Shown: positions 23,419 through 24,702 of the stretch, in pieces
Layout of the letters: every line of letters starts with the position of its first letter
How positions within the stretch are numbered: the first letter of the stretch is position 1
Assembly: GCA_019918135.1 (NCBI GenBank)
Contig: WBZZ01005603.1
Location: 365,001-389,702 of the forward strand
Direction of reading: 5' to 3'
Length of the DNA: 24,702 nt
From: Paulinella micropora
Lineage: Eukaryota; Cercozoa; Imbricatea; Euglyphida; Paulinellidae
Program-made: the position numbers and the translations under genes
The notes under the pieces: generated by a model
Seen by the model: the letters and a program-made list of their open reading frames with translations, nothing else
Databases searched by the model: none
Told to the model about the DNA's origin: nothing

Positions 23419-24702
23419 TTAGCACAATTGCATAAACCGTGTGATCCGAGCGGCTGGTGTAGGATCAGCCGTATCAAGGGCCGCAGCGGCGTGACTAGCG
23501 AAGCGGTAGGAAGCCTTCACGGAAAAAATGGAATCGAGCGTTCCGCGCCAAAAACTGGGCCGGCGCAGTTCTTCGGCATGGTGCTGCAAATTTGCAGCGA
23601 AAAATTCCACGGCTTGTCGGCGTAACCGTTCGGCTCTGGTCTCGCGGGGCAGCTGTTTAAGCGTGGGCGGGATGACGTATTTCAAGTCACCCAGGACCCG
23701 TGCGTCCGAGGCCAGCTTTTCGCCCTGTTGCACAATGGCTTGCACAATCTTCACCAAGTCCGGCTCGTGCAGGGACGGCGCCGCCTTGCTCATCACTTTC
23801 ACCTTGTCATAAAACATCTACCCAAAAAGAACACATCTCAATAAAAGCACAGACGTGACAAAGCATACCTGCGTCTTGAGATTGCTGAGTCCTTCGTCTT
23901 TGTTTTCATATTCAAGAGTGTGGCCCAGAACCCGGCTAAAAAACACCGGCCGGGCCACGAGCGAATGGTTTCCGTAGAGCTCCCAGGCCACATTGGCGTA
24001 GATGGCTCGCAGCAGGTGAGGGCGGCTAATGCGGAACTCGCTCTTGGAGCGCTCTTGGTAGAGGTGTGTCAGGTCTTCGAACGTATTCTTAAAGCCGCCA
24101 CCTTTCAGGGCCGCGCCCACTTCGCTGTTGGGCATCACTTGGCTGGGCCTGTCGATGTTCCTCTTGTGGCCCGCAACCACCAGACTTTGCATCCACGGCA
24201 GCGTGCTGACCTTCATCTTCTTCGTCGGTGGCATGGCAATGGGCTGGTCATCCTCTTCCGCCAGGATCTCTGCCCGGTGCGAGGTCCAGCTCAGGTAATC
24301 GGACTTGGGCCTGTCGCCTTTCAGCAGCATGCTAGCGCCCGGCGCCATCTTGGCCCGGTGCTTAAAATGGTTCTCTGTGCCAAAGATCAGGTGACGCCAG
24401 ATCCTCAGTACACCGGTCGCCGAGGCCGTGGGAAGGGCGATGGGTTTGCCGACATAGATGGAGTCTTGGTAATCACTTTGGTCATCCGGGTCTTTGAGGG
24501 GGTCTGCGCCTTTTTTCGCCGCCCTAAGACAAATCAGACATGTTCAGACGGGTAAGTAGATTAGGGATATTACCTGTGCTGCAAGACATGCTTTTGGCGG
24601 CCAATCTCCGTAAACGTCATATACTGGTCGTCCTCCACCGGGCCAAATTCGCTTAAAGCGCCACAGCTCGGACATTCTGCACCCGAGGATAGACAGCAAC
24701 AG
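23419..24702 (-). CDS. Zinc-ribbon protein of unknown role, three exons, 5' end beyond the window
   Basis: Exons at 24702-24574 (partial), 24523-23869 and 23817-23419 join in frame after removal of two short introns. The first exon carries CC(C)...AECPSCGALSEFG, a Cys-rich zinc ribbon, followed by DDQYMTFTEIGRQKHVLQ. The second has IYVGKPIALPTASATGVLR, KKMKVSTLPWMQS and LLRAIYANVAWELYG. The third is helical (DLVKIVQAIVQQGEKLA, AERLRRQAVEFFAANLQHH). At least 390 residues are visible. A zinc ribbon near the start followed by helical domains recalls TFIIB or viral late transcription factors, but I see no diagnostic core motif for either, so function is open. Confidence 0.6.
23818..23868 (-). other. 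Predicted 51-nt spliceosomal intron
   Basis: CAG|GTATGCTTTG at the 5' end and TTTTTGGGTAG|ATG at the 3' end, with in-frame stop at the end of the unspliced reading. Removal joins LKTQ to MFYDKV in phase 0 and gives a continuous helical protein. Confidence 0.75.
24524..24573 (-). other. Predicted 50-nt spliceosomal intron
   Basis: CAG|GTAATATCC at the 5' end and GATTTGTCTTAG|G at the 3' end; stops are present inside. Removal joins HVLQH to AAKKGADP through a split Arg codon (AG|G). CTAAT and CTGAAC are possible branch points. Confidence 0.75.

Overview
The window looks like about 25 kb of a eukaryotic (protist or algal) double-stranded DNA virus of the double-jelly-roll capsid lineage, either a free virus or a copy integrated in a host genome. 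The evidence is a morphogenesis set: a 607-residue major capsid protein (12521-14344), a probable single-jelly-roll vertex protein (9077-9907) and an A32/FtsK-HerA-type packaging ATPase (20796-22100). With these sit a RuvC/A22-type Holliday junction resolvase (10055-10705) and a ribonucleotide reductase small subunit (6905-7881). Genes are GC-rich, tightly packed on both strands, and separated by short AT-rich spacers with T-runs and TTAATT(AA) motifs, as in small nucleocytoviruses and polinton-like viruses. No DNA polymerase, primase, protease or RNA polymerase large subunit is visible, and the last gene runs off the right edge, so the genome continues beyond the window. By size class and gene mix I would compare it first with mriyavirus/yaravirus-like and polinton-like viruses; that is inference.

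Layout. Positions 1-930 are a non-coding array of inverted-repeat-bounded modules. Positions 933-3659 hold two divergent paralogous genes of unknown function, separated by about 0.85 kb of minisatellite and G-run/pyrimidine-tract DNA. Positions 3734-6908 hold a small Cys-rich protein, a long fibre-like protein with phage-tail-type and discoidin-like segments, and a coiled-coil protein. Positions 6905-9907 hold the reductase, a small unknown protein, a two-TM SLATT-like protein and the vertex protein. Positions 10055-12473 hold the resolvase, an intron-containing YABBY/HMG-like protein, a six-repeat zinc-motif protein fused to a nuclease-like domain, and a one-TM protein. Positions 12521-20758 are a minus-strand block (major capsid protein, then small membrane, basic and coiled-coil proteins that are probably virion components). 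Positions 20796-24702 hold the ATPase, an F-box/zinc protein, a weakly KilA-N-like protein and an intron-split zinc-ribbon protein.

Two things shape the annotation. First, at least three short (50-55 nt) GT-AG introns split otherwise continuous genes, so the virus uses a host spliceosome. Second, more than a dozen single-base breaks interrupt reading frames. Most look like loss of one base in a homopolymer, while the capsid, vertex, resolvase and zinc-repeat genes are unbroken. This suggests uncorrected sequencing errors, or a young endogenous copy in decay. Interrupted genes are annotated as one locus with the break noted.
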